49,311 bases of DNA from positions 1-49,311 of the forward strand of contig JAOTXT010000028.1 of the NCBI GenBank assembly GCA_029862205.1. The letters run 5' to 3'. Below the pieces are notes generated by a model. That model had not been told where the DNA came from. It saw only the letters and a list, made by a program, of their open reading frames with translations, and made no database searches. Source of the DNA: Paracoccaceae bacterium. Lineage in GTDB: Bacteria > Pseudomonadota > Alphaproteobacteria > Rhodobacterales > Rhodobacteraceae. The stretch's first letter is position 1. Every line of letters starts with the position of its first letter. Below, piece by piece: positions 34,920-43,317 of this stretch. The translations under genes were made by a program, and so were the position numbers.

Positions 34920-36068
34920 TCAGCGGCTCTCGAAGAGCGCGCGCACCGCTGCCGCGGCACGGGCGGTCTGGTCTTCCGGCGGCCCCTCCGGTGGCTCGAT
35001 CTCGGTCAGGGCCCCGAGACGCTGGGCGCGCCCCTCGGCGATCAATCCTTCGTGGAAATCTTCCGTGACGCGCGGCATGACCAGCCAGCCGTTTCGGATC
35101 AGGCCCAGATAAGCGCGCCCGACGGGCCCGCCGCCCCTCCGCAGCCAATGATCGAACCGGTAGATGCCGCGGGCAAGTGGACCGGTGAGCATCGGCAAGT
35201 CGAACAGATGCACGGGCTTGCCGGTCAGGCTGGCCTCGGTCGCCATCGAGACGCTCTCGGTGGTCACGACCAATTCGTCCGCCAGGGCGAGATAGCCGAA
35301 ATAGGGGTTCTCGCCCGGATCGCCCCACAGGAAATGATGCTTGGGCACAGTCAACCGCGCCAGCAATGCCCTGGCGGACCGGGCTGGGGTGCGCGGTCCG
35401 CCCGCCACCAGGACCGAGCCGCCGCGCGCCCGCGCCAGCGCGTCGAGTTGGTCGCCGAGCCGCACCGCCGCCGCCTCGGTCAGCCGGTAGGGGAAGGCGT
35501 TGCCGCCGATCAGGGCGCCGATTAGCGGGCGTGGTAGGTGCGCCAGGCGGTCGTGCCATTCTTCGGCCGCCTGGGCCAACCGCTCGGGCGTCGTCCGGGT
35601 CAGCGGCGCGCGCAGCTTGACCAGGTTCTCGGCCTCCGGCACCCGGTATTGCGGCGGGCTGAGCACCAGGTCGAAGCCGGAAATCGGCGCCCTCGGACGG
35701 CCGATCGCGACGCTGCGCCCACCTCCCTGGCGCGCCACCCAGCGGGCCACGGGGGCGCTGCGCCAGCCGACGGATAGCACCAGGTCGGGCCACGGAGGAA
35801 CCAGGCCTTCCAGCGCCTCCCGGGTCAGCGGGACGGTTGACGGACCCAGCCGGCCATAATATGGCGTCCAGGTGAAATGGCTGCGGCGGTAGGAAAGGCG
35901 TTTGACCTCGCGCGGCCAGCCGAGCGCATCCGCCAGGACTTCGAGTTGGAGATTGTCCCCGGTTCTGCGTCCGGCGAGTATCCAGACCAAAGGCGGGCTG
36001 GTGCGCTCATGCGTCACTTTGAACGGTCCGCTCACATGGTCTAAGGGTTGCCGCAACGGGGCTTGCAT
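34920..36068 (-). CDS. ELM1-like (mitochondrial fission ELM1 family) protein
   Basis: About 350-380 residues. The domain begins at VWILAGRRTGDNLQLEVLADALGWP and ends with the conserved LVVTTESVSMATEASLTGKPVHLF, both typical of the ELM1 family (bacterial homologues of the plant mitochondrial fission protein, with a glycosyltransferase-B-like fold). The family's biochemical role in bacteria is not established; members often sit with lipid or LPS genes. The start is uncertain: ATG at 36068 (used here, no clear ribosome site) or GTG at 36017 nearer the domain. Divergent from a glycosyltransferase gene. Confidence 0.85.
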   Translation of the reverse strand: MQAPLRQPLDHVSGPFKVTHERTSPPLVWILAGRRTGDNLQLEVLADALGWPREVKRLSYRRSHFTWTPYYGRLGPSTVPLTREALEGLVPPWPDLVLSVGWRSAPVARWVARQGGGRSVAIGRPRAPISGFDLVLSPPQYRVPEAENLVKLRAPLTRTTPERLAQAAEEWHDRLAHLPRPLIGALIGGNAFPYRLTEAAAVRLGDQLDALARARGGSVLVAGGPRTPARSARALLARLTVPKHHFLWGDPGENPYFGYLALADELVVTTESVSMATEASLTGKPVHLFDLPMLTGPLARGIYRFDHWLRRGGGPVGRAYLGLIRNGWLVMPRVTEDFHEGLIAEGRAQRLGALTEIEPPEGPPEDQTARAAAAVRALFESR

Positions 36069-36082
36069 ATGGGGCTTGCATA
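36058..36082. repeat. Two direct copies of GGGGCTTGCATA at a divergent promoter
   Basis: The 12-base block occurs at 36058-36069 and 36071-36082, a 13-base period, exactly over the start region of the ELM1-like gene and upstream of the divergent glycosyltransferase. It could be a duplicated regulator half-site. No such role is shown. Confidence 0.5.
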
Positions 36083-36123
36083 GCGGACACCGCCGCCGCC
36101 CCGCAAGATAAATGGAGACGAGG

Positions 36124-37155
36124 ATGAGTGGTACGAACGGTTCGCAGGAGGGGACGCTTCCCCCGGTGACGATCCTCATCGAGTGGGAGAACGCGATCGA
36201 CGTCGATGACGAGTGGGCGGCCAGCGCCATGGCCGCCTTCGAGGACGAACTCGAGCGTCTTTCCAACCGCTTCGAACAGAAGCCACGGGTCATGTATCTC
36301 TACGACCAGGGCGCGGTTCAGGACTCCACCATCCGCGGCGTGATCGATCACGTTGCTCCGAAGCTGCACGAGCTCTGCGACCTGGAGCTGGTTCCGACCC
36401 CGGGACTGACCTACTACAAGCTGAAGAATTACGGCGTTGCCCAAACCAAGACCGACTTCGTGGTGCTGCTGGACAGCGATGCGGGCCCAAAGCCCGGCTG
36501 GCTGGAAGGGTTGCTGGCTCCGTTCGAGGACCCGGAGGTGATGGCGGTTGGCGGCTTCACCGTGCTCGGCTGGGACGAGACGCTGCTCTCGAAGATGATG
36601 GCGCTGGCCTGGATCATGAACCTGCCAAGCGAGCGCGAGCAGACCCTGAAGCGCAAGAAGATCCACGCCAATAACTGCGCCTTCCGGACCGATTTCTTCC
36701 GCGCGAACCCGTTCCCGGAGATCCCGGGCGCTTTCAAGAAAGCCTGCGGGTTCTGGCTGCGCGACATCGACAGCCGAGGCTTCAAATGGGTGCGCACCGC
36801 GGACGCCATGTGCATTCACGCACCCCAGCCCGGCGGCAAGTTCTTGTTTTGGCGGGCCTGGACGACAGGCACCGACCGCGATGTGCTGGCCTACCACACG
36901 GTCACCAAGTCGCGCATCGGCCGCCTGGCCTATTGCTTCTACTTCTTCGGCAACAAGGTTGGGCGGGCCTGGCTGCGGATTTGGACCCGGGGCGGCGAGG
37001 TCGACCTGGCCCTCTGGAAACGGCCGCTGGCGATGGCCTATTCGCTCTACTTCTTCAGCGCGGCCTTCGCTGGCGAGCTGTGGAGCGCGGCGACCCGCAG
37101 CTTTGAGGAGCTGCCCTCGGGCGGCACGCAGCAACCGATCCTGGCGGACGGCTGA
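36124..37155 (+). CDS. Family 2-like glycosyltransferase with C-terminal membrane region
   Basis: 343 residues from the ATG at 36124, six bases after GGAG. The GT-A fold begins PVTILIEWENA; the nucleotide-sugar Asp-x-Asp is Asp117-Ser-Asp119 in FVVLLDSDAGPKPGW. A later block KRKKIHANNCAFRTDFF and CGFWLRDIDSRGFKWV fits acceptor-side motifs of GT2 enzymes. Hydrophobic stretches near 265-280 and 305-320 suggest membrane contact. It likely adds a sugar to a lipid or polysaccharide; donor and acceptor are unknown. Confidence 0.8.
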   Translation: MSGTNGSQEGTLPPVTILIEWENAIDVDDEWAASAMAAFEDELERLSNRFEQKPRVMYLYDQGAVQDSTIRGVIDHVAPKLHELCDLELVPTPGLTYYKLKNYGVAQTKTDFVVLLDSDAGPKPGWLEGLLAPFEDPEVMAVGGFTVLGWDETLLSKMMALAWIMNLPSEREQTLKRKKIHANNCAFRTDFFRANPFPEIPGAFKKACGFWLRDIDSRGFKWVRTADAMCIHAPQPGGKFLFWRAWTTGTDRDVLAYHTVTKSRIGRLAYCFYFFGNKVGRAWLRIWTRGGEVDLALWKRPLAMAYSLYFFSAAFAGELWSAATRSFEELPSGGTQQPILADG

Positions 37156-37440
37156 GGGGTTCACATCCTGGTTTGCGGGTGATTGGGGTGTGAGAGCGGC
37201 GGGCTCTCACATGTGAGAGGGTGTGTAAGCGTCTGGAATTAAACAGCGATTTCCCCGGTTTACCCTTTATTCACGGTTGGCGCGCGCTCCGGCGCTTTTC
37301 CGAGCAACGGGCTTTCGAGGAGGGCGATCGAACCTCGCGGCTGCTGACCATCGACGCGGGCCTTTTTATCGGTGGGCTCGCGAGAGCCCACTCTAGGGGC
37401 TGGTGAGCTGCCACGCCCCGACGCATTGAATCGTGCCGGG
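37156..37440. other. Intergenic region before the AT-rich gene
   Basis: 285 bases between the glycosyltransferase and the pentapeptide-repeat gene. Apart from the hairpin at 37190-37210 I see no gene or known element. The composition drops from GC-rich to AT-rich near 37440, marking a junction with DNA of a different style. Confidence 0.5.
37190..37210 (+). terminator. Hairpin downstream of the glycosyltransferase
   Basis: Perfect 8-bp inverted repeat GTGAGAGC / GCTCTCAC with a five-base loop, 35 bases after the stop codon, followed by a third arm-like GTGAGAGG. There is no T-run. It probably ends or stabilises the glycosyltransferase message. Confidence 0.45.
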
Positions 37441-38841
37441 ATGTTTTTGTTTCAGGTTGACGCAACCTCATATGATCCGCGAAATTATCTGCCTGAATCT
37501 GAGGCTGCGAAGAGGGTTCTCCCTAGCTTTGAAAAATTTTCTTTCCCATGTGCATTGATCGAAATCCTCGCAACCGATCGACAGATGAATAAAAACGCGG
37601 AAAATCCATATTTTGTCCTTATGACAGCCGCAGGAAAACAGCCCTGCGACGAATTCGACCGGGAGCTTCACGCGCTAAACCGCCGGTTATGGAATGGTTG
37701 GGTCTTCCAGAATTGTAATGATGCATGGAAAGGCAAAATCCGAGCGGAAGCTGAATTGGTCCCTGGATTTAATCTCGACGATCTTGCTCCATTAAACAGT
37801 GAAGAAAACAAGTTAATTGAAAATGCGTTAAAAGAGAGATCAAATGTCAACTCGGTAGATCCAGATCCAGCAAATATCGAAATATCGGGAATTAGATACA
37901 TTAATAGTTTAAATTGTTGTGGTTACATATTCAAAGAACAACTTTCTATCAAAGACTCATCGTTTGAATGTTTTGTGACATTTTCTACATGTATTTTCTT
38001 TAATAGACTTTCATTTGCTCGATGCGAATTTAGGAAATATGCTGATTTTTCAAACTCAAGAATACACGCATCAGCGGACTTTCATTCTGCTAATTTCTTC
38101 GATGAAGCCGATTTTGGCAGCACAGTTTTTATAGGCGGCGCATCCGACTTCACACAGGCACAATTTCATAATATTGCCGACTTTAAGAGAACAAGGTTCA
38201 CGATTGCAAGATTTAATGAAGCCAAATTTAAAGATCAGGCTTCCTTCATGCGGGCCACGTTTGAAGATTATTGCCGGTTTAACGAATGTTCGTTCCTTAA
38301 ATACGCAGGATTTGGTAAAACAAAATTTAAATCCTCGGCAGATTTCAGCTTTTCAGAGTTTGGATATAAAACGAATTTCACGAAATCTGAATTTTTTGAA
38401 AGTATAGATTTCTCAAATACGAAATTTTTGGGGTCTACTCGCTTTGATTCGTGTAATTTTTACAACCAACCACCAAAATATTTTGAGTCCGAATTGCATG
38501 AAGACACGACCTGGAAAGACATCAGTGATTGGCCCGTGCCACAAGAACCCGAAGATGCCGAAGATTTCATACTCGCTTACGAGCGCCTAAAGTTGCAAAT
38601 GGACCGTCAGAAAAGAACGCACGAAGAGCATAGGTTTTTGCGCCTTGAGCTAAAATGTCGCCGTATTGCGGCGCCAAACACGGTTGCAGGATATTTATCT
38701 AATTTTTATGAGTCATTTTCTGAATATGGATGGTCAATTTGGCGTCCAATAAAAGTGATATTTATAACAACTTGGTCCGGATGGATATTTTTGTTTTCTA
38801 GTGAATCTGTTGCAGAACTGACAGGTGGCGATAGATTGTGA
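37441..38841 (+). CDS. Pentapeptide-repeat protein, AT-rich, interrupted by TGA before its C-terminal membrane segment
   Basis: 466 residues from the ATG at 37441 (a GTG at 37372 would add 23). The middle (about 155-350) is a run of pentapeptide-type repeats of the form A/S-D-F-x-x-x-x-F, for example FSNSRIHASADFHSANFFDEADF broken into five-residue steps, predicted to form a right-handed beta-helix. After about residue 375 it is helical with a polar linker and a hydrophobic stretch (VIFITTWSGWIFLF). Its base composition is AT-rich, unlike all neighbours, indicating horizontal gain. The frame stops at TGA 38839-38841, but a matching C-terminal domain continues in the same frame beyond. No function is known. 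Confidence 0.8.
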   Translation: MFLFQVDATSYDPRNYLPESEAAKRVLPSFEKFSFPCALIEILATDRQMNKNAENPYFVLMTAAGKQPCDEFDRELHALNRRLWNGWVFQNCNDAWKGKIRAEAELVPGFNLDDLAPLNSEENKLIENALKERSNVNSVDPDPANIEISGIRYINSLNCCGYIFKEQLSIKDSSFECFVTFSTCIFFNRLSFARCEFRKYADFSNSRIHASADFHSANFFDEADFGSTVFIGGASDFTQAQFHNIADFKRTRFTIARFNEAKFKDQASFMRATFEDYCRFNECSFLKYAGFGKTKFKSSADFSFSEFGYKTNFTKSEFFESIDFSNTKFLGSTRFDSCNFYNQPPKYFESELHEDTTWKDISDWPVPQEPEDAEDFILAYERLKLQMDRQKRTHEEHRFLRLELKCRRIAAPNTVAGYLSNFYESFSEYGWSIWRPIKVIFITTWSGWIFLFSSESVAELTGGDRL

Positions 38842-39036
38842 GGAATTTTTGAATCATTATTTATTAGTATTTCTAATGTATTTAGCTTTTTGGGTTTCAA
38901 TCGAATTTTTCTATCGGAAGGGTTCAAGACGCTTAATTACGTTTCGGAATTTGTTTCAGCTGTTCAGGCATTGATTGGGATCGTTTTTCTTTTCCTATTT
39001 GGTGTTGCCCTTCGGAACCATTTCCGAATGAAGTAA
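38842..39036 (+). pseudogene. In-frame continuation of the pentapeptide-repeat gene after a TGA codon
   Basis: Directly after the TGA at 38839-38841 the same frame stays open for 64 codons to a TAA at 39034-39036. It encodes a typical end for membrane-anchored pentapeptide-repeat proteins: SNVFSFLGF, then a membrane helix AVQALIGIVFLFLFGVALRN and a basic tail (HFRMK). The neighbourhood has the same AT-rich composition. The simplest reading is a nonsense mutation that cut off the last membrane helix. Read-through or a sequencing error are alternatives; I see no selenocysteine machinery here. Confidence 0.75.
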
Positions 39037-39082
39037 CCGATGCAAGGCCCTATTGTAGGCTCCCGACCGTCCTTTTGGCCGA

Positions 39083-39997
39083 TCAAACCTCCCGCCTGGT
39101 GACCAGGCGCCGGCCCATTTCCCAGAGCCCCGCGCCCCAGAGCCGGGCGAAAGTACCGGCGCCGAAAAACGAGGCGCAGCGGCGGAAGTCGCGCGCCGCG
39201 GCGCCGAGCTTGCCCTGAGCCACCAAGCGCAGGAAGTGGCGCGCCACGTCGCGGGCGAGGCCGGTGCGGAACGCGGGCCGTGTCAGGTAATCCGGATGGC
39301 GTTCGCACATCTCGATGACGGCGGTCGCAAAGGTTTCCTGCTTGGCCGAAATTGAATCCGCCGACCACTGCTTGACCCACAGCACCTGGTCGGTCGAGGC
39401 GCAGTTGACCGTGCGGGCAAGCCGCAGGATCAGGTCCATGTCCTGGCGCCGCTTCAGGGTCTCGTCGAAAAGCCCGACCTCCATGAGCGCATCGCGCCGC
39501 ACGCAGAAGGCCGGGGTCGCCTTGTAGAGGCGCCGGGCGAAGACCGCCTCCTCGACCTCACGGCTGGTGGTCAGAACCGGATTGATCCGTGATGCGGGCG
39601 GCTTTCCCTTCTCGAGCGGGTAGTCCAGGCGGAAACTGTCGACCAGGGCATCGACTTCCGGGTGCTCGGCGAAATAGCGCACCAGGAAGCCAAGCTTGTG
39701 CGGCAGGTAGGCATCATCGCTGTCGATGAACGCGACCAAGGGCGCGCGCGCCTCGCGGACGCCGCGGTTGCGCGCCGCATTGCCGCCCATGTTGCTGGGC
39801 TGGCGGAGGCACCGCACCCGCTTGTCGCCCGTGGCCCCAACCGCCTCGGGCGTGCCGTCGGTCGAGCCGTCATCGACGACGATCAGTTCGAAATCGGTAA
39901 AATCCTGCGCCAGCACGCTCTCTACCGCCCGCCCGACGCTGTCGGCGCGGTTATAGACCGGCATGACCACAGAGATTGCGGGCGAAATTGCGGGCAA
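39083..39997 (-). CDS. Glycosyltransferase family 2
   Basis: 304 residues if the TTG at 39997 is the start; GGAG lies seven bases upstream, and the long N-terminal extension of the open frame overlaps the divergent gene and is not GT2-like. The GT-A fold is plain: SVVMPVYNRAD (9-19), VVDDGSTDGT (40-49), and the metal-binding Asp92-Ser-Asp94 in AFIDSDDAYLP. It transfers a sugar from a nucleotide donor, probably in envelope glycan or glycolipid synthesis. Divergent from the next glycosyltransferase-like gene. Confidence 0.88.
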   Translation of the reverse strand: MPAISPAISVVMPVYNRADSVGRAVESVLAQDFTDFELIVVDDGSTDGTPEAVGATGDKRVRCLRQPSNMGGNAARNRGVREARAPLVAFIDSDDAYLPHKLGFLVRYFAEHPEVDALVDSFRLDYPLEKGKPPASRINPVLTTSREVEEAVFARRLYKATPAFCVRRDALMEVGLFDETLKRRQDMDLILRLARTVNCASTDQVLWVKQWSADSISAKQETFATAVIEMCERHPDYLTRPAFRTGLARDVARHFLRLVAQGKLGAAARDFRRCASFFGAGTFARLWGAGLWEMGRRLVTRREV

Positions 39998-40129
39998 AGC
40001 GGCGCTCCAAGAGGCTAACAGCGCCTGAATGTCGCGCCTGCCGGTCGCTGTCAAGCGCCGGCCCCGGCTGGACTTTGAGCCCCGCTGGGAGTACTTTCGG
40101 CCACCTCCCAAAGAGGACGAGCAGAGCCC

Positions 40130-41044
40130 GTGAAGAACACCGTTTTCATCCACACCAATGCCAAGCAGATGGCCGGCGCGATCATTGGCCGGCACTCACT
40201 GAAACGCACTTCCGTCCACCCGGAGGCGTTTGACGTCCAGATCGTCAACCGCGAGGATTTTCCCTTTTTCGAGGGGTATGAGGGCCGGAAGTTCCTGCGC
40301 GCGGGCACTTGGCGCGCCTGGGAGAACGACGACCTGCAATCCTTCACGCCGCTGCGGTTCACGCCGCCGAAGATCATGGGCTATCAGGGCCGTGCCATTG
40401 TCATCGACCCGGACATCTTCGCGGTGCGCGATATCAACGAGCTTTTCGAGCACGACATGCAGGGCAAGGCGATCTGTGCCCGCCCGCGCGCCGGGCACAA
40501 CAACCGCAGCGACTATATCGCCTCGAGTGTGATGCTGCTGGACTGCGCGAAGCTGACACATTGGGACGTCGAGGTGCAGTTCGAGCAGCTGTTCCAGGGT
40601 GAGCTCGACTATGAGGACTGGATGCTGCTGACCACCGAGCCGAAGGGCTCGATCGGCTTCCTCGAGGATCACTGGAACGATTTCGACCGTCTGACGCCCG
40701 AGACGCGGCTCTTGCACAACACCAAGCGGCGCACCCAGCCCTGGAAGACCGGCCTGCCGATCGATTTCACCAACCGGGTGCCGTTTATCGGCAAGTTCCT
40801 GCCGATGGCCTCGATCAAGCTGCCGGGGCGCTACAAGGCGCATCCGGACGCACGCCAAGAGGCGTTTTTCTTCGCGATGATGAAGGAATGCGTCGATACC
40901 GGTCAGATCGACCGGGCGATGATCGAGCGCGAAATGGCCAGCGATCACCTGCGCCACGACGCGCTGGAAAAGCTCGAAACGGCACCTGGTGTCGACGAGG
41001 TCCTGGCCGCGATCGGCTCTCCGGTGGACCGCCTGGCGTCCTGA
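40130..41044 (+). CDS. Glycosyltransferase-like protein (GT8 type)
   Basis: 304 residues from a GTG start. The order of blocks fits a GT-A enzyme of the GT8 kind: FIHTNAKQMAGAIIGRHSL at the N-terminus, a DxD-like IVIDPDIFAV (about 97-106), SSVMLLDCAKL (about 133-143), and LLHNTKRRTQPWKTGLP near residue 205, the usual His/Trp region of this family. Donor and acceptor are unknown. It may act with the neighbouring GT2 enzymes and the ABC exporter in making a surface glycolipid. Confidence 0.65.
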   Translation: MKNTVFIHTNAKQMAGAIIGRHSLKRTSVHPEAFDVQIVNREDFPFFEGYEGRKFLRAGTWRAWENDDLQSFTPLRFTPPKIMGYQGRAIVIDPDIFAVRDINELFEHDMQGKAICARPRAGHNNRSDYIASSVMLLDCAKLTHWDVEVQFEQLFQGELDYEDWMLLTTEPKGSIGFLEDHWNDFDRLTPETRLLHNTKRRTQPWKTGLPIDFTNRVPFIGKFLPMASIKLPGRYKAHPDARQEAFFFAMMKECVDTGQIDRAMIEREMASDHLRHDALEKLETAPGVDEVLAAIGSPVDRLAS

Positions 41045-41106
41045 TCCGATCGCTTGGGTGAATGGTGACGCACGGCCGATCGTTCGGATCTGTCCAGGCA
41101 CCATAG

Positions 41107-41239
41107 GGTGGATCTTGATCCACCAAACGACGGACGCGCAAGGGTGAATGGTGGAACAAGTTCCACCCTACGGGGTCGGCTGGGCGTCGTGCGGCGGGAT
41201 TTATTCCGCCAGGTCCAATCGGCGGGGTGAAACCCCGCC
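41107..41239. repeat. Cluster of four palindromes between convergent genes
   Basis: GGTGGATC/GATCCACC (41107-41124), GGTGGAAC/GTTCCACC (41150-41167), a GGCGGGAT-type hairpin near 41193-41210, and GGCGGGGT/ACCCCGCC (41221-41239). The first two match the repeats at 13843-13903. They lie between the GT8-like gene and the convergent ABC gene and probably end transcription from both. Confidence 0.8.
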
Positions 41240-41251
41240 CTACACCGCCGC

Positions 41252-42970
41252 TTAAACCGCGCTGCTGACCGGCTGGCCCTTGCTGGTCGCCACGACTTGG
41301 CCGTCGATCAGCTCGAAGACCTGATCCGCGATATCGAGCATTGCCGCGCGGTGCGTGATGGCGATCACCGTGGCATTGTGCGCGAGCGAGCGGATGTTTT
41401 CGACGATCGCGCGTTCGGTGTCGGGGTCGAGCGCGCTGGTCACCTCGTCGAGGATGAGCAGTTTCGGGTTCGTGACCAGCGCGCGGGCCAATGCGATGCG
41501 CTGGCGCTGTCCGCCCGAGATCTTGGTTCCCTTTTCGCCCACCTCGGTGTGCATACCCTCCGGCATGGCCTCGACGAAATCGAGCGCGCCGGCGGCCTGG
41601 AGCGCGGCGCGGACCTCGTCCTCGCCGATCTCGGGGTTGCCGAGCGCGATATTGGCGAAGATCGAATCATGGAACAGAACCAGTTCCTGCGGCACATAGC
41701 CGATCATCGCCCGCCAGGGCTTCAGCGCGTAGTCCTGCAAGGGCCGGCCATCGACCAGGACCTGGCCGCTATCCGGGGTGAGGAAGCCGATCACCAAGTC
41801 GGTGATCGTCGTCTTGCCGGCGCCCGACGGGCCGGTCAGCACGGTGATCGTGCCCTTGGGGAATTCCAGTGAGACATCGCGCAGGACCGGGGTGCGGGGA
41901 TGCGAAAAGCTGACATTGACCAGTTCGCAGCCGGTCTCGAAGCTCGGCAGAGCGGTCCCCTGATCGGTCTCGCGCTCGGCGCCGCTTTCGGCGATCTGGT
42001 CCTGGACGTTGAAATAGGCGCTCTCGAAGATCGCGGCGTTCTGGTATTCCTTCTGGATACGGCCGATCGAATTGACGAGCTGGATCAACAGGATCGCGAT
42101 GATCGCCAACTCGGCGGCCGGCACCTTCCAGTAGACGATCGCCGCCAAGAGGCCGATACCTAGAAAGACAACGTTGAGGATCTCGTCCAGGTTTTTCAGT
42201 GCTTGCTTGGCGACGACCTGGCGGCGCAGGGCGCGGCGCAGGCCGACTATGTTCTTGTCGATGAGGCGCGCGAAGCTCTCCTGACGCGCCATCGCCTTGA
42301 GCGGTTTGATGTTGTTGAGCGCGTCCGAGAGATAGGTGATGAAGTCAGATGTATAGCTTGTCTGACGCCGGCCCGCCCGCTTGGCCGAGCGCACGAGGAA
42401 GCTGAGGAAGGCCGCGATCGCGCCGCCCACGGCCAGGGCCACCAGCGCCACCTTCCATGAAACGAACATCGCGACGACCGCGTAGACGGTCGCCTGGATC
42501 GCATTCACAAGGAAATTCGCCGCCGAGAGATAGGCTTGGCCCGCGCGGGTCGCGTCGACGCTGAGCGAATTGGTGATCCGGCCGAGCGGCTGCTGGGTGA
42601 AATAGCCCCAGCGCACGTTCAGCAGGTTGTCGACCAGGTCGCGCCGCAACCCCGTCGCCACATGCGCGACCGAATATCCCACATAAGTCATGGCCGCCAG
42701 GATCAAGAGGTTCTTGACGACGATCCCGGTGATGAAGAACGCGACGAGAAAACCCAGCGTGGTTGGCAGGCCGACGGACGACAGCGCATCCGTGAACAGC
42801 GCCGCCGAACTGCCCTCGGCCGCACCTTCGCCGTCGATCGCGATGGACAGGACCGGCAGCAGGCTCGCCAGCCCCAACCCTTCGGCCAAGCCGCCCAGCA
42901 GCAGGCATAACAGCACGATGACAGGGCGTGTGCCCTTGGCCTGGAAGAAGAGCGTCAGGATCTTTTGCAA
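41252..42970 (-). CDS. ABC transporter, fused membrane and ATPase domains (MsbA/exporter type)
   Basis: 572 residues from a TTG at 42970, which has GGGAAG seven bases upstream; an ATG at 43048 would add 26 residues made mostly of a tandem repeat. Six membrane helices fill residues 1-300. The ATPase has Walker A GPSGAGKT (380-387), signature SGGQRQR (from 485), Walker B LLILDE (504-509) and His540. It acts as a homodimer. The family moves lipids, lipid-linked glycans or peptides out of the cytoplasmic leaflet; a glycolipid or sphingolipid flippase is a reasonable guess here. Confidence 0.9.
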   Translation of the reverse strand: MQKILTLFFQAKGTRPVIVLLCLLLGGLAEGLGLASLLPVLSIAIDGEGAAEGSSAALFTDALSSVGLPTTLGFLVAFFITGIVVKNLLILAAMTYVGYSVAHVATGLRRDLVDNLLNVRWGYFTQQPLGRITNSLSVDATRAGQAYLSAANFLVNAIQATVYAVVAMFVSWKVALVALAVGGAIAAFLSFLVRSAKRAGRRQTSYTSDFITYLSDALNNIKPLKAMARQESFARLIDKNIVGLRRALRRQVVAKQALKNLDEILNVVFLGIGLLAAIVYWKVPAAELAIIAILLIQLVNSIGRIQKEYQNAAIFESAYFNVQDQIAESGAERETDQGTALPSFETGCELVNVSFSHPRTPVLRDVSLEFPKGTITVLTGPSGAGKTTITDLVIGFLTPDSGQVLVDGRPLQDYALKPWRAMIGYVPQELVLFHDSIFANIALGNPEIGEDEVRAALQAAGALDFVEAMPEGMHTEVGEKGTKISGGQRQRIALARALVTNPKLLILDEVTSALDPDTERAIVENIRSLAHNATVIAITHRAAMLDIADQVFELIDGQVVATSKGQPVSSAV

Positions 42971-43317
42971 AGCGCGACTTCCCGTAGAGTCTTGGCTGTG
43001 TCTTGCGCTGTCTCTGGCGCCGTGTCCGGCGCTGTGTCCGGATTGCATCGGCTTCGGCGCCGCTTATGGCGGCTTAATGGCCCGCGCGGCAAGGGAAACC
43101 GAGCCCGCGACCGCCGGAGATCCAGGATTTGAAGGAATTGTACCGCAGTTCTGTTCTGGGGATGTTCCAGGCGCAGGGTGCCGTGATGCCGCAGGCCGAA
43201 TGGGTGTCAAATCGGGGTATGGGGCTTTATTCGGAGCCGGACAAGTGCTATCCGCCACGTAAAATTGACATGTCCCAGAGTGGACGTCCGGTACGAACCG
43301 AGGGATAGGGCAGAGAG
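42971..43317. other. Divergent intergenic region
   Basis: 347 bases between the ABC gene and the acyl-AMP ligase gene. It holds the 12-bp tandem repeat at 42994-43041 and must carry promoters for both genes. I see no other gene or recognised site. Confidence 0.4.
42994..43041. repeat. Four 12-bp tandem repeats just upstream of the ABC gene
   Basis: Four imperfect 12-base units (GGCTGTGTCTTG, CGCTGTCTCTGG, CGCCGTGTCCGG, CGCTGTGTCCGG) lie directly upstream of the TTG start of the ABC gene, and inside its reading frame if the ATG at 43048 is used. The period is a multiple of three. Confidence 0.75.

Noticed and set aside
38839-38841. UGA as selenocysteine
   Set aside because: The position is in a linker, there is no catalytic context, and I see no hairpin of SECIS type directly after it; a nonsense change or sequencing error is simpler.
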